37,198 bases of DNA from Hypsibius dujardini. Taxonomy: Eukaryota; Tardigrada; Eutardigrada; Parachela; Hypsibiidae. The notes below the pieces were generated by a model. That model did not search any database, was not told the DNA's origin, and saw nothing but the letters and a program-made list of their open reading frames with translations. Position 1 is the first letter of the stretch, and the number at the start of each line of letters is the position of its first letter. The stretch covers positions 2,296-39,493 of the forward strand of contig LRSR01009378.1 in assembly GCA_001579985.1 (NCBI GenBank). The letters run 5' to 3'. Made by a program: the position numbers and the translations under genes. This document shows, one piece after another, positions 1-10,531 of this stretch.

Positions 1-101
1 CTGTGTCTGTGTCTGTGTCTGTGTCTGTGTCTTGTCTGTGTCTATGTCTGTGTCTGTGTCTGTTCCAACATTCCTGGTCGAGAGAACTCGCTCTTTTGCA
101 G
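1..101 (+). repeat. (TGTCTG)n microsatellite at window edge
   Basis: Bases 1-62 are TGTCTG hexanucleotide repeats. The stretch up to the acceptor at 100-101 reads as the 3' end of an intron of the CBM14 gene. Confidence 0.85.
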
Positions 102-3100
102 GTGGAATATTCGGTTTGGCGTTCGCCGACGATCAAACGACCACGGCAGTTCCGGCCACAACTTTAGGTACGTGAAGTTTCTAATCGGGGAATCGGATAG
201 CTTATTTTCGCTCTGTGGCTGACCAGTGTGTGGGTGGTACTAAAGTTGATAGTGATAGGGTACGTTGACTTTTCAGAGCCTCCCGTCACCTGGTTCGAGT
301 GTCCTGATCAGTACTCATATCATCCGCATCCACAGAGTACGCAGCTCTTGATTACTTTCGCTGGCTCCGATGTCTGCAAAATGGGCGTATTTTCTGACGA
401 CCTGTCACTTTAATGTGTCTAGATTGTACGGAGTATTTGATCTGCGTGTTCGGGAAGCCGTATCTCAGAGCGTGCGCAGGTGGACTGAACTGGAACGATA
501 TGCTGAAGGTTCGTGAAAGTTTCTCATTTTCAGCTGCGTCCAATTCAGTCGGGACATTGTTTTTCTCCACTACAGATATGCGACTGGCCGAATGCAAAAA
601 CCAACTGCCAGCAAATTGATGACAGTAAGATTAAGTACTTCGGAAGATTTTCAAATCGCCCCTCAACAAATCAAGCGATCAATCAATCAATCGCACGCGG
701 TGCGTAAACACGTGCAATCAATCAATCAGTTGCACTGTCTTAGTACTAGACCAACCAATCAATCGATCAGTTGCACTGCACGTGTGCTTGACCAATCAAT
801 TAATCAATCAATCGATCGATGGGCACTGGAAATTTTGCCCTGTACTAATAGTTTGAAACTTTGAAATGCCGCCAAAAAAAATTCTCTGGTGCCATATCGG
901 CGAAATAAATGTTTGTTTTTTTAAACATAAATATGGGAGTATCTAAAAAAAATAATAAGAAGTGATTCTGAATTTTACCTTTGAAAATTCTCCCAAGTTA
1001 GTGCAGCTTTGGTTAACGGAACGGCGATCATGTTACAGATACGGCGTACCGACCGATGAACTCACCGACTGTCACCGAGCCTCCCGTCCAGTCGGACCAG
1101 ACCAGCAACCCTTACGGCGGCTTTGAGAGCAGCGGCCTGCAGAACTTCAAACCCGACGAAGATGCCGCACAGAGTCAATTAACCCAATACGCCGGGAAGA
1201 AAGTGGTCTACTTCGAAGCCGCGCCGGGTGACGAGCCCAACGACTCTGCTGGTTCGAAGCTGCAGAGTCAGTTAGCTGGACCTGGAAATGAAGACCAGCA
1301 GGGAATGCGAGATCAACGGGGCAATAATGATGGGCAAGGTCAAGGAAGGCGACAGCAAGCGGGGCCTACACCGAGAAGCACACAGGATGAAGTAATGCCC
1401 TTCGGACAAATCCAACGTTCTAATGGACAACAGAATAAAGCTGCCGGAAGACCGTTGGGTAATACGCCTAGAAAATTGGTGATGTACACACAGACAGACA
1501 CATAGACACACAGACAGACACACACACAGACACACAGACAGACACACAGACACACAGACAGTCACACAGACACACAGACAGACACACAGACAGACATACA
1601 GACAGGCAGACAGACACATAAACAGACACACAGACAGACATGCAGACAGGCATGCAGACAGATAGAGATAAAGACAGGCGGGCTAACTTTCTACCGACCG
1701 CAAATGGATCGTAAGAACAGCATTGAACGTTTAGCTTGACGCAGGCATTTTTTCACGCCCATAGGAATGTCTAGCTGGGATACTGGGAACGAAGACCCAT
1801 TTCCCTCGCAGCAACCTAGACCAATGCCAGCCTCACAAAGTGATCATGGTGATCGCGACGCCAGTGCTTCCCAAAAGTCCGGCCCACCTCCCCAGCCCCA
1901 AAAGCCCACCAAGCCCAAAGGTGCTCCGCCACAGCCGGAAGTTCCAAAGGGAAACCCGCCGCCCTGGATTCAAATGGCTTTAGCGAAGAAGAAACAAAAC
2001 GGGGGCCGAGTCCCCGCTGCTCAACTTCCTCCGCCACCGCCACCACCGAAGGCCAACCAAAATGAGTGGAGCCGCGACACGGACGATTCCCAGCAACAAC
2101 AACCATCCCAAACTCAACAAAGTTCCCCACCCGCCCAGCAGCAAAACAGCCCGCCTAAAGGGGCTCCACAGCAACGCCCTCCACCGCAGTCCCAGCAGCG
2201 TACACCTCCGCGGAATCAGCGACCTACCTTCGCGCCGATTCCCGTCACTCCCTCACCTGCCGCACCATCCAGAGACAACCAACGTCCACGTCCTCATATT
2301 CCGAGTCACGACGACGAAAGCCACGGTTATATGGGTGACGATCCGTCCGACGAACCGCCGAAAGGTCTCGGAGGCCGACGGCCACCCGGTCCGTTACCGG
2401 GTCGGAGACCCAATGACCAATCAGCCGGTGGACCTCAACCACAGTCATATCAGATGCCAGAGGAGTCCAACGGCCCCGGCTCCGCAAAGTACAGCCGGCC
2501 CGGTTCGCCGCAGTCAAGACCGAATGTTCGGCCCGCTCCATCACACGGTCAGGACGGTCAACAGCCGTCGGGACCATCCGGTTACGGACGGCCGCGACCG
2601 AGTCCGAACCAAGGTCAGTCCGGAGATGACGGTGATTCGCAGTCCGACCACGGGCAGGAGCCTAATCGCGCGGTGAGACCGTCGATGCGACAAAAGCCGC
2701 AAGGTCCTCCGTCGAGCGACGCTGACGACGACTCCCGCCCACCGCCGAGACCGTCGTCGGCTGGTCCTCCCCGTCGGCAACCGTCGCCCACCAACGGATC
2801 TCCATCGCGCTCCCGTTTCCCCGGGCAACGTGGCCAACCGTCTCCGCCGAGTCAGTCAAACAGTCCGTGGGCTGCCGGTGTTAACACCGCCTTCCCACTT
2901 GGCTCCGAGGAGGATGATCAACAGCCGCCTCGGAGTCCGGCGAGTTCGTGGAACGCTAGACCGTCGGCATCAACCTTCGGTAGCGATGAGTTTGGAGCGT
3001 CCAGTCTTTCCGAACCGAATGCTCAATTCCTCTTCTCCGCGAACGGACAGCGCAACGGCAGACCGTCGTCCAGTGACGGCAGACCTTCGTCCAGTGACGG

Positions 3101-3746
3101 TGGACCGTCGTCCAGTGACGGCAGACCTTCGTCCAGTGACGGTGGACCGTCGTCCAGTGACGGTGGACCGTCGTCCAGTGACGGCAGACCGGCGTCCAGT
3201 GACGGCAGACCGGCGTCCAGTGACGGTTCGTTCGGTTTCCCACAGCGACCGTCGGTCCAGCAAGTGAACGGAAAGCTGGACGCTTTCCGGACCGCCTCAG
3301 CATCCTCTTTCCCGGGCCGACCGCATGTTCAACGTCAACAAAGTAGCGGACAGTTTTCCAGGCCACCACCGAAGTCCTCGGACGGCTCAGACGGCGGGTC
3401 GGACTTCGCGACGGGCGAGCGCTCGGTTCAAGACCAGATTAGTCAATTAAGACATGATGCATTTCCGTCGTTCGGCGACATGGGAGACCAGCAAGGCGGA
3501 AGCCGGCAATGGTCCGGCTTCGGAGACAGCCAGCAGGAGTCGCGGGATCATCAAGTCAGCCCGTCGGATTTCAGCGGTTCCCAGACGGATTCTGGACCGT
3601 CGTCATCCGACGGCGGGGAACCGGAAAGCTCGCGACCGACGCGGAGTATGATGCAGCGTGTTTCCGGCGACAACCATGACGACGATCGCGAGCAGCAACA
3701 GTCACCGACTAATTTTGACTACCAACGGTTCTATGTCGGTATTTGA
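102..3746 (+). CDS. Secreted CBM14 protein with long Pro/Ser/Gln-rich tail (5' partial)
   Basis: Exons 102-167, 277-336, 423-508, 576-624, 1039-1458 and 1765-3746 join with matching phases to a TGA stop. The first Met lies upstream of the window; the first visible residues (GIFGLAFADD) look like the end of a signal peptide. Next comes one chitin-binding peritrophin-A (CBM14) domain with the usual six-Cys spacing: FECPDQYSYHPHPQ, NCTEYLICVFGK, LRACAGGLNW, ICDWPNAKTNC. The remaining roughly 800 residues are low-complexity Pro/Ser/Gln/Arg/Asp, with a block of about eight 7-residue units (consensus RPSSSDG) at 3055-3228. No catalytic domain follows. Likely role (inference): an extracellular chitin-matrix or mucin-like protein. 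The head resembles that of the next gene, which suggests tandem duplication. A donor at 3741 (phase 1) would also fit the acceptor of the exon at 5077, so a readthrough or fused transcript is possible. I saw no AATAAA close after the stop. Confidence 0.75.
625..1038 (+). repeat. Intron with (AATC)n clusters
   Basis: Intron 4 of the first gene. AATCAATC-rich clusters at about 655-815 recur with a short unique spacer (TTGCACT and similar), followed by AT-rich unique sequence. Confidence 0.8.
1459..1764 (+). repeat. Intron with (CAGA)n/(CACAGA)n array
   Basis: Intron 5 of the first gene. The array occupies about 1489-1672. The donor at 1459 is chosen because only phase 1 joins the downstream Pro-rich frame. 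Long Cys/Val/Leu frames on the opposite strand are products of the repeat. Confidence 0.85.
3055..3228 (+). repeat. 21-bp in-frame minisatellite
   Basis: About eight copies of a 21-bp unit encode RPSSSDG or GPSSSDG inside the last exon of the CBM14 gene. Units alternate between AGACC and GGACC starts, and the last two change Ser to Ala. The 21-bp period preserves the frame. Confidence 0.9.
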
Positions 3747-3918
3747 TAAAGACTCTTTTAATCAGAAACGAATGGTGCAAAGTGTAAACGAATGTTTTTC
3801 CGTGCAGTATTTTAAGATAATGCTTCTACATCCTTTTGCTTCTGTGGCTCAACGAAATGTGAAAAGAAAAGAAAACGCTTATTTAAGATCGCATATTAAG
3901 GATCTTTTTCTCCTGGTT

Positions 3919-4166
3919 TAGTATGAGGAGAAGTCTGTATTTCGGCTCACCATCCAATTGATCCGTAAATCGGCTCACCATCCAATTGATCCGTAAATCG
4001 GCTCACTCTAGGTTTCTCTTTGATGGCAGCTGCTTGATTGTTTGATTTTCTGTGCTATATCCTATTGTACTTTTGGAAATCAAACAATCAAGCACCTGCC
4101 ATGAAAGAGAGCCGATTTACGGACCAATTGGATGGTGAACCGAAATACAGACTTCTTCTCATACTA
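3919..4166. mobile_element. Fold-back element, family B, copy 1
   Basis: The ends are inverted repeats: TAGTATGAGG at the left and CTCATACTA at the right. The match continues inward through GTATTTCGGCTCACC and CAATTGGATGG. An internal pair (GATTGTTTGATTTTC against AAATCAAACAATC) makes the whole unit nearly palindromic. A related copy lies at 25655-25868. It resembles a non-autonomous MITE; no transposase is visible. Confidence 0.8.
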
Positions 4167-4948
4167 CTAAATATGATATAGTGGTCTCTATTAGAGATCT
4201 TTTAGGAGCCACAAATTTATGTCGCAAACGCCTCCACAGTAGGCGTGGCTATGGGGGACCGTCAACTTAACATCCGTGATGAAGCCATTCATGTGAAAAA
4301 TCGCTATAGGCAGGCAGTATTCAAACAGCGCTGTAGCCGGTATAAGCACCGTAATCTCCCGGTCTCAAGGGACACTTTTTTGCCCTACCAGTTAATTTGA
4401 TCCACCCCGGTTCTTATCTGTTCATCACCGTTTGCTATTGTTTACCTACAATCAATCAATCAACTGATCTAATGTCTGCGTCACAAAATTCCGCTTAATC
4501 AATCAATCAATCAGTGCCAAGTTGGTGTTAAATTTCAACCAATCACGACACAGTGAATCTTATTGAACAGTCAACCGATGACCGGAGGGGGTGGGGCTTA
4601 ACTGTCCCTTGTGATTACGGTATCTGTAGACGGTGGCGACTCGTGAGAATGAGAAGCAGAAGAAGCAACCAGTTATTCACGTCATCACACAAATTTGCTA
4701 ATTTTGACTTTTTTAGAGTAGAGTAAGACACTTGCACAATTGGATTGTCAATTAATTGCGCCTCGGTTTCCAGTGAGAGCACGCACAGGCCAGACAGGCA
4801 GAATACTCATCGGCACGACCTACAAACCATGCGGCTACCGGTGATTTGAAATCGGCGCCATTTACACATCACAACCCTCCTCGAAGTGCAGACCGCTGTG
4901 AATCACCTCTCCCAGAAGGGGACAATATTTACGGTCTATCCGTTTAAA
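4167..4948. other. Spacer upstream of the chitin deacetylase
   Basis: No convincing coding or RNA gene. Small (AATC)n clusters lie at about 4449-4515. The last 150 bases should hold the promoter and 5' UTR of the deacetylase, but I recognise no core promoter motif. Confidence 0.5.
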
Positions 4949-5224
4949 ATGTCCTCAGATCCACGTTGGATTCTCTTATCCTTTTTTGTTGTGTTTTTGA
5001 ACGGTAAGGCATTTTGGCGCGTTTTTCCTCGCAGTAATGCGATCCCGCATTTATACCCGGGGTCGTATGGTTTCAGGATTATTCGAAGTTACCTGTGATC
5101 TCGCTTGCCCCACCAAATTTGGATACTTTCCTGATCCCGCAGACTGCGCAGGGTAAGTGTCTCATTTCCTCAAATGGTTTGTGTGTCTGCCTGCCTGCAC
5201 GACTTCTTGTCTGTCTGTCTGTAA

Positions 5225-5274
<50 letters not shown>

Positions 5275-6183
5275 ATGTCTGTCTGCCTGTCTGTCTGTCT
5301 GTCTGTATGTCTGTCTGTCTGTCTGTCTGTCTGTCTGCTTGTCTGTTTGTCTGTCTGTCTGTCTGCCTGTCTGTCAGTTTGTATGTCTGTCTGTTTGTAT
5401 GTCTGTCTGCCTGTCTGTATGTCTGTCTGCCTGCCTGCCTGCCTGCCTGCCTGTCTGTCTGTCTGTCTGCCTGTCTGTCAGTTTGTATGTCTGTCTGTTT
5501 GTATGTATGTCTGCCTGTCTGTACGTCTGTCTATGTATGCAGTTAGCTAATCCGAAAATGCGGCACTTTCTCAATTTACAGTTACTACATTTGCACTTTC
5601 GGGAGCTATAAAACCAGAAAATGCGGAAATGGGTACGTGCAGCACTCCATGACCTTGAGACTTTTTTCCTCACTTCATCAACTTTTTTGTTCACCTTTCG
5701 TGGGTAGACTGCAGTACAAGACAACAACGCAGACCTGTGACGTGGCCAAGCCGGATAACTGCGAGCAGGATGGCAGTACGTGCTTGCTAGAAAGAAACCA
5801 ACAAAAAAGCACGCGATGTTACGAAACACTTTTCCGCTCTAATTCTCACCCCACCTACTCGTTAACTTCACCAACCAACCATGCAGTAGTACGACAGTAA
5901 ATACACAGGACACCTTAAGTTACAAGTTTTACAGCCTCGGCCAACCGTCCAAAGTACACCGGACCCACCATGCAGCCTGCTGGCCAGGCGGCTGTCGCAG
6001 CTCCAGCCGCAGCCACCAATCCACCCGATGACACGGCTGCCGTAGCCGCGACCCCCGCACCGTTCCCCTTCGAGACGGTCCAATCCACACAGAAAGCCAG
6101 TTACTTCTCCTCGCCCGATTCCTACGCTACGCAACAACAGCAGTCTGATCAATACGCTCCAGCACCGCAGGTAAGACTGTCTA

Positions 6184-6253
<70 letters not shown>

Positions 6254-8310
6254 CGAAGTTAAATAATATTAAGCATATATACTATAATCACAGGCACCGG
6301 CCACCACGACCCGTTCGTCGCTGCTCAAGAAGTACGTTAACGGTCGGCCAACCTTCGCACCGCGGAACAACCCGACTACGAAGAAAAATTACGACTTCTG
6401 GAAGGACACTCCGACCACAACGACGGCGCCTCCGTCGCTGCGGAAACCGGCGCAGAGTAACAAGCCGTTCCGTGACAGTGACTATGTCTCGAGCGTGATG
6501 AAGGTTCGCGGCACCACGCCCTCATCCCGGTTGAAAGCGCAGCAGAAACAGACCGCAACGACCTCGGACTCTCAGGATTACCAACCACCAATACCGGATG
6601 TCTTCCGTCCGGGTCCGCCAAAGGGCGGTCAAGGTCAGTCTGGACCGCAGCAAGGTTCCTTCGGTACCCGGCAGGAGCTGCAACAACAGCGTGGAGCGGC
6701 GGACACACCTAACTTCCAATTCCCTCAACAGTCAAATGGATTAGGTAGGGGACGGGGTGCTTTTACCTAGTGACAGATCTATTGAAATTTAAGATGACTA
6801 ATTTTACATAAAATTAAACATTAAAAAAATGTGCCTAAAACGCCCCAAATACCTATACCTTCCTATACCTATACCTTATACCTTATACCTATACCTACCT
6901 ATACCTTATACCTATACCTACCTATACCTATACCTTACACCTTATACCTTAACCTTATACCTTATACCTTATACCTTATACCTTATACCTTATACCTTAT
7001 ACCTTATACCTTATACCTATACCTTATGCCTTATACCTTCACCTTATATCTTATACCTATACCTTATACCTATACCTTATACCTTATACCTTATACCTAT
7101 ACCTTATACCTTATACCTTATACCTATACCTTATACCTTATACCTTATACCTTTACCTTATGTTAGGCGCGGTGAACGATGACACTGCAGTGAACGGCGA
7201 CCAGTCGTTGAGTTGGAATCAAAAGGGTGAGGACACCTGGCCGGATCAGGGGTATCAAAACGCAGCGGCCTCGCAGGCTGTTCCGGTGGACGGTCAGCAG
7301 CAGGTTGGAGGGAAAGATTCGGGAGACTCGAACGACAAGAGTGGCTCGGGATCAGTCAAACCGGATCGAAGGCAGTTCCCGAGGCCGTCGTCGGTGTTGT
7401 TCCCCACGGATGCGGGCATGTCGCAGTGCTCAGCGGCCAAGTGCCAGCTCCCGAACTGCTATTGCGGGTCGACGAGCATTCCGGGCGGGTTGGCGGCTGC
7501 CGACGCCCCACAGATGATCATTCTCAGTTTCGACGCAGGTCCGTGAACTAACTCAACTAAACTAGATGCAGTTTGTATATACACACCTGCTTCTAATGCC
7601 TATGTGTCCCAAGTCAAAGCCACCCTTTAAGCTTCGGCCCAGCAAAATAGGGAGGTCCGACTTCGAGCCAATTCCAGTCAACGCGAGGAGCTGTTTTCGA
7701 TCGATCAATTGATTGAGCAAAAGCTTAAAGGGTGGCTTTAACTTGGGCACATGCGCATTGAAAGCAAGTGTGTAGTAAATTACATAGGTATAGTCACTTA
7801 TACAAACAGTCTGCATGTGTCAGTACTTGACAGATATTTCGTACGTTCTGTGTATACACCTATATATAAATCTAGATCTATATATATATATATGTATATT
7901 TATATTTATATGTATATGTATATGTTCCCATGCATAGTATTCGATTTATACCGAAAAAGCGGACATTTTTGCAGAAATCAACGAGCGGAATTTGCCCATC
8001 TACGAGCGACTCTTCCACAAAAACCGGAAAAATCAAAACGGCTGCAATATCAAAGCCACATTTTTCGGTAAGACTGAGCAAAGCTTAAGCGTTATGCTTT
8101 TGCTTACCTAAAGTGATCTAACCTAAAAGAAATTTCTTTCCATTCTAGTCAGTCACGAGTAAGTGCAAAGAATGCCTGGGCGACCTGCATGCTAATTCTA
8201 ACTAAATCACATACAGCATTCCCTGGGTTGAAAGGTTCACAAACTATGGAATGGTACGGTATCTATACGAGAAGGGCCATGAAATTGCATCCCATTCCAT
8301 CACGTAAGTC

Positions 8311-8341
<31 letters not shown>

Positions 8342-8870
8342 CTTGCTGTCTGTTTGTCTATTTGCCTGCCTGCCTGCTTTTCAGGTAAGCCATGTTTAAC
8401 TAAAGGCTACTTCCGACCTTTTCCGTCATTTTACGATGACGTATGTGGTGCTTCAGGCATGGTGTGGGGACTGGATTCAAAGACGAAAAAGCTTGGGAGA
8501 CAGAAATGAGTGGAGAGAAAAGGTTAGTTAGTTCGCTATAAAAAAAGACCGAATCGTGGAACTAACAGACAGGCATAATTTCTCAGTTTCCTCACCTCCT
8601 TCGCGTCTATTCGACCCGATGATATCAAAGGTAAAGACTGCACTTATAAAATAAATTAACTGGCAGCACATTGCATGAGCAGCATCAAACACCTCAATTA
8701 ACGTTTATTTCAGGAGCCCGTGCACCTTTACTGGGTCCCGGAGGCGACGATCAGTTCCAAGCGGTTAGTAGCATGCTGTCGGTTGTCAAGGCATCATAAT
8801 GAGAACAGGCCGAGAGACAAACAGACAGGCAGGCAGGCAGGCAGATTGACAGAAACACAGACAGTCAGTC

Positions 8871-8925
<55 letters not shown>

Positions 8926-9691
8926 TAGACGGACAGACAGTCTTACCGATAGACCGGTCGGCTGACAGGCAGGCAAACAAACAGACATGCGGGCGGGCAG
9001 GCAGGGAGACAAGCAGACAGGCATATAACCAGAGGACGTACGAGTCTTTTTATCATTTTTAGTTGTTGAACGGCGGATTCCTCTATGACAGTACACTGGT
9101 CACGCCGACCAGTTCAAAAGCTCCCTACTGGCCATACACGATGGACTTCGCAATGCCACATACCTGCGTGAGGCCACCTTGTCCACAGCGGGGATATAAG
9201 GGACTATGGGAGATCCCCTTGAATGCCATTTACGGCCTTTTCGGGGAGAACTGCTATGAAGCCGATCGCTGTACATTTGGATCGACCGGCGATGACGTTT
9301 ATAAGCTGCTGTATAACAACTTTTACGATCATCATTACTCTGTGAATAAGGCACCATTCCAACTGGCGATCCATGCAGACTGGCTGAAGTACCCTCCGCA
9401 CAGGGAGGCCTACGAGTAAGTCGACTGCAGAATGGACAAAGCAAGAGGATCACAGTGTCCTTATCTTCTACTTTCAGGCGATTTCTCGATGTGGTCGGAG
9501 CAATGCCTGATGTCTGGATCGTCACTGGTAGCCAAGTATGTACTTCCTGTTGTCTTTCTAATTGCGTTGCTACCTCACTGGCTGTACTTGTCTGGTTATC
9601 TGATTACTGTCTTCCACTCTACTTATCTGGTGCGCTTCCTTTTTGTCTGTTTATCTGTTTGCCTGGCTATCTAGCTGTCTATGTGCCTACC

Positions 9692-9741
<50 letters not shown>

Positions 9742-10073
9742 CCTGCCTGCCTGCCTGTCTGTCTACCTGCCTGCCTGGCTATCTAGCTGTCTATGTGCCT
9801 GGCTGTTTGTTTGTCTGCCTGTCTGTTTGGCATTTCTGGCCGACGGATTTCATAATCGGCGTTTCTTTATAGGCTGTTGCGTGGATGCAGCAACCGACCC
9901 CGGTGAGCCAGCTCCCCACATTCGCACCGTGGCTCTGCAGCGCGGACGACGCCAGTCGCCTGCCCCAGTGCGATACGATAAACGCCTGTCCGCTCCCGTT
10001 CCGGGATCGGCTTCGGTACTTCTACACCTGCAGTGAATGTCCAGCAGAGTTCCCCTGGCGACCTGAGCAATGA
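4949..10073 (+). CDS. Chitin deacetylase-like protein (CBM14 + CE4 domain)
   Basis: Sixteen phase-consistent exons give 756 aa: 4949-5003, 5077-5152, 5582-5632, 5708-5775, 5935-6170, 6294-6744, 7167-7538, 7975-8067, 8149-8158, 8217-8303, 8457-8522, 8587-8630, 8714-8763, 9063-9415, 9478-9535, 9873-10073. Order: signal peptide (WILLSFFVVFLNG), one CBM14 domain (CPTKFGYFPDPADC to TCDVAKPDNC), a Gln/Pro/Thr-rich linker, a Cys-rich lead-in (CQLPNCYCGSTSIPGGL), then a CE4 polysaccharide deacetylase domain. CE4 landmarks: IKATFFVSH, the zinc motif HSITH, RAPLL, IHADW, DVWIVT and a Cys-rich tail (YTCSECPAEFPW). The family removes acetyl groups from chitin outside the cell. Oddity: motif 1, usually TFDDAVN, reads SFDAEIN across the 7538/7975 junction, so the second, metal-binding Asp is missing. 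Activity is therefore uncertain. Exon 9 is only 10 nt. Confidence 0.88.
5153..5581 (+). repeat. (CTGT)n array in deacetylase intron 2
   Basis: CTGT/CTGC/TTGT tetranucleotides fill about 5184-5537, between the donor at 5153 and the acceptor at 5580-5581. Confidence 0.9.
6171..6293 (+). repeat. (CTGT)n array starting next to the 5' splice site
   Basis: Deacetylase intron 5. GTAAGA is followed almost immediately by CTGTCTATCTGTCTG, and the array runs to about 6253. Confidence 0.9.
6745..7166 (+). repeat. (TATACCT)/(TTATACC)n array
   Basis: Deacetylase intron 6. Mixed heptamer (TTATACC) and hexamer (TATACC) units cover about 6848-7160, ending close to the acceptor TTATGTTAG. It superficially resembles telomere-type short repeats but is intronic. 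Confidence 0.9.
7602..7753. mobile_element. Fold-back element in deacetylase intron 7
   Basis: Terminal inverted repeats of roughly 30 bp: left TATGTGTCCCAAGTC then AAAGCCACCCTTTAAGC; right GCTTAAAGGGTGGCTTT then AACTTGGGCACAT. The interior carries GATCGATCAATTGATTGA. It resembles a MITE and shares the GGGTGG/CCACCC motif with the elements at 13376-14159 and 36830-37025. Confidence 0.75.
8304..8456 (+). repeat. Deacetylase intron 10 with (CTGT)n at the donor
   Basis: The donor GTAAGTC is followed directly by CTGTCTGTCTGT, running to about 8363. Confidence 0.85.
8764..9062 (+). repeat. Deacetylase intron 13 with (CAGA)n array
   Basis: CAGA/CAGG tetranucleotides fill about 8817-9024, opposite in strand sense to the CTGT arrays of the other introns of this gene. 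Confidence 0.85.
9536..9872 (+). repeat. Deacetylase last intron with (CTGT)n array
   Basis: CTGT/CTGC repeats lie at about 9640-9835. A block containing CTGGCTATCTAGCTGTCTA occurs twice (near 9662 and 9774). Confidence 0.85.
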
Positions 10074-10531
10074 GCGCCGCAAAACAGTCACGATGACGGT
10101 CTACTGCCTTAACTTTTTCGCAATCGACGGGCATAAGCACTAGTTTAAAAAAATCAAAACGAAAAGTAAGCATTGAGAGGGCGTGGTCTTGCAGACCTCC
10201 TCTGCAGCACTCAAAACGAAAAGTAAGCATTGAGAGGGCGTGGTCTTGAAGACCTCCTCTGCAGCACAACATAAAAAATCTTCCTTTCTTCTCTGACTGA
10301 CTTCTCCTGCACTGCTAATTTTCCTATGAAAGGTGGGTTGTGGGTTAAAAAGACATTCAGGTCGGCTGTGTGCGCACGGCTGTTGGAGAGGAGAGGTAAC
10401 ACTATGAGCTGGCGGAGTTTGTCGGGGACTTGACTGCCGCTCCGCTAGGAAGTTGACTATGAATCGGAAGAGAGCGAGAAAAAAACCCTTTTATCGTTCA
10501 TTTACGACTTCCAAATTTCAACTTTATGAGA
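10074..10531. repeat. Convergent 3' region with 57-bp tandem duplication
   Basis: This gap separates the stops of the deacetylase and the SZRD1-like gene. A 57-bp unit at 10154-10210 is repeated at 10211-10267 with very few differences. I see no other feature. Confidence 0.85.

Noticed and set aside
4200-4400. Possible 5S rRNA or tRNA gene
   Set aside because: CCGGTCTCAAGGGAC looked promising, but I find no cloverleaf, A/B boxes or 5S consensus.
5095-5550. Long Cys-Leu-Ser-Val open frames (also at 1272-1653, 8786-9096, 9455-9872, 14393-14716, 23341-23670)
   Set aside because: They are translations of CTGT/CAGA/ACGG tetranucleotide arrays lying inside introns; open frames are expected from such repeats.
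6848-7160. True telomere or chromosome end
   Set aside because: The array is bounded by matched donor and acceptor sites of one gene, and coding continues on both sides.
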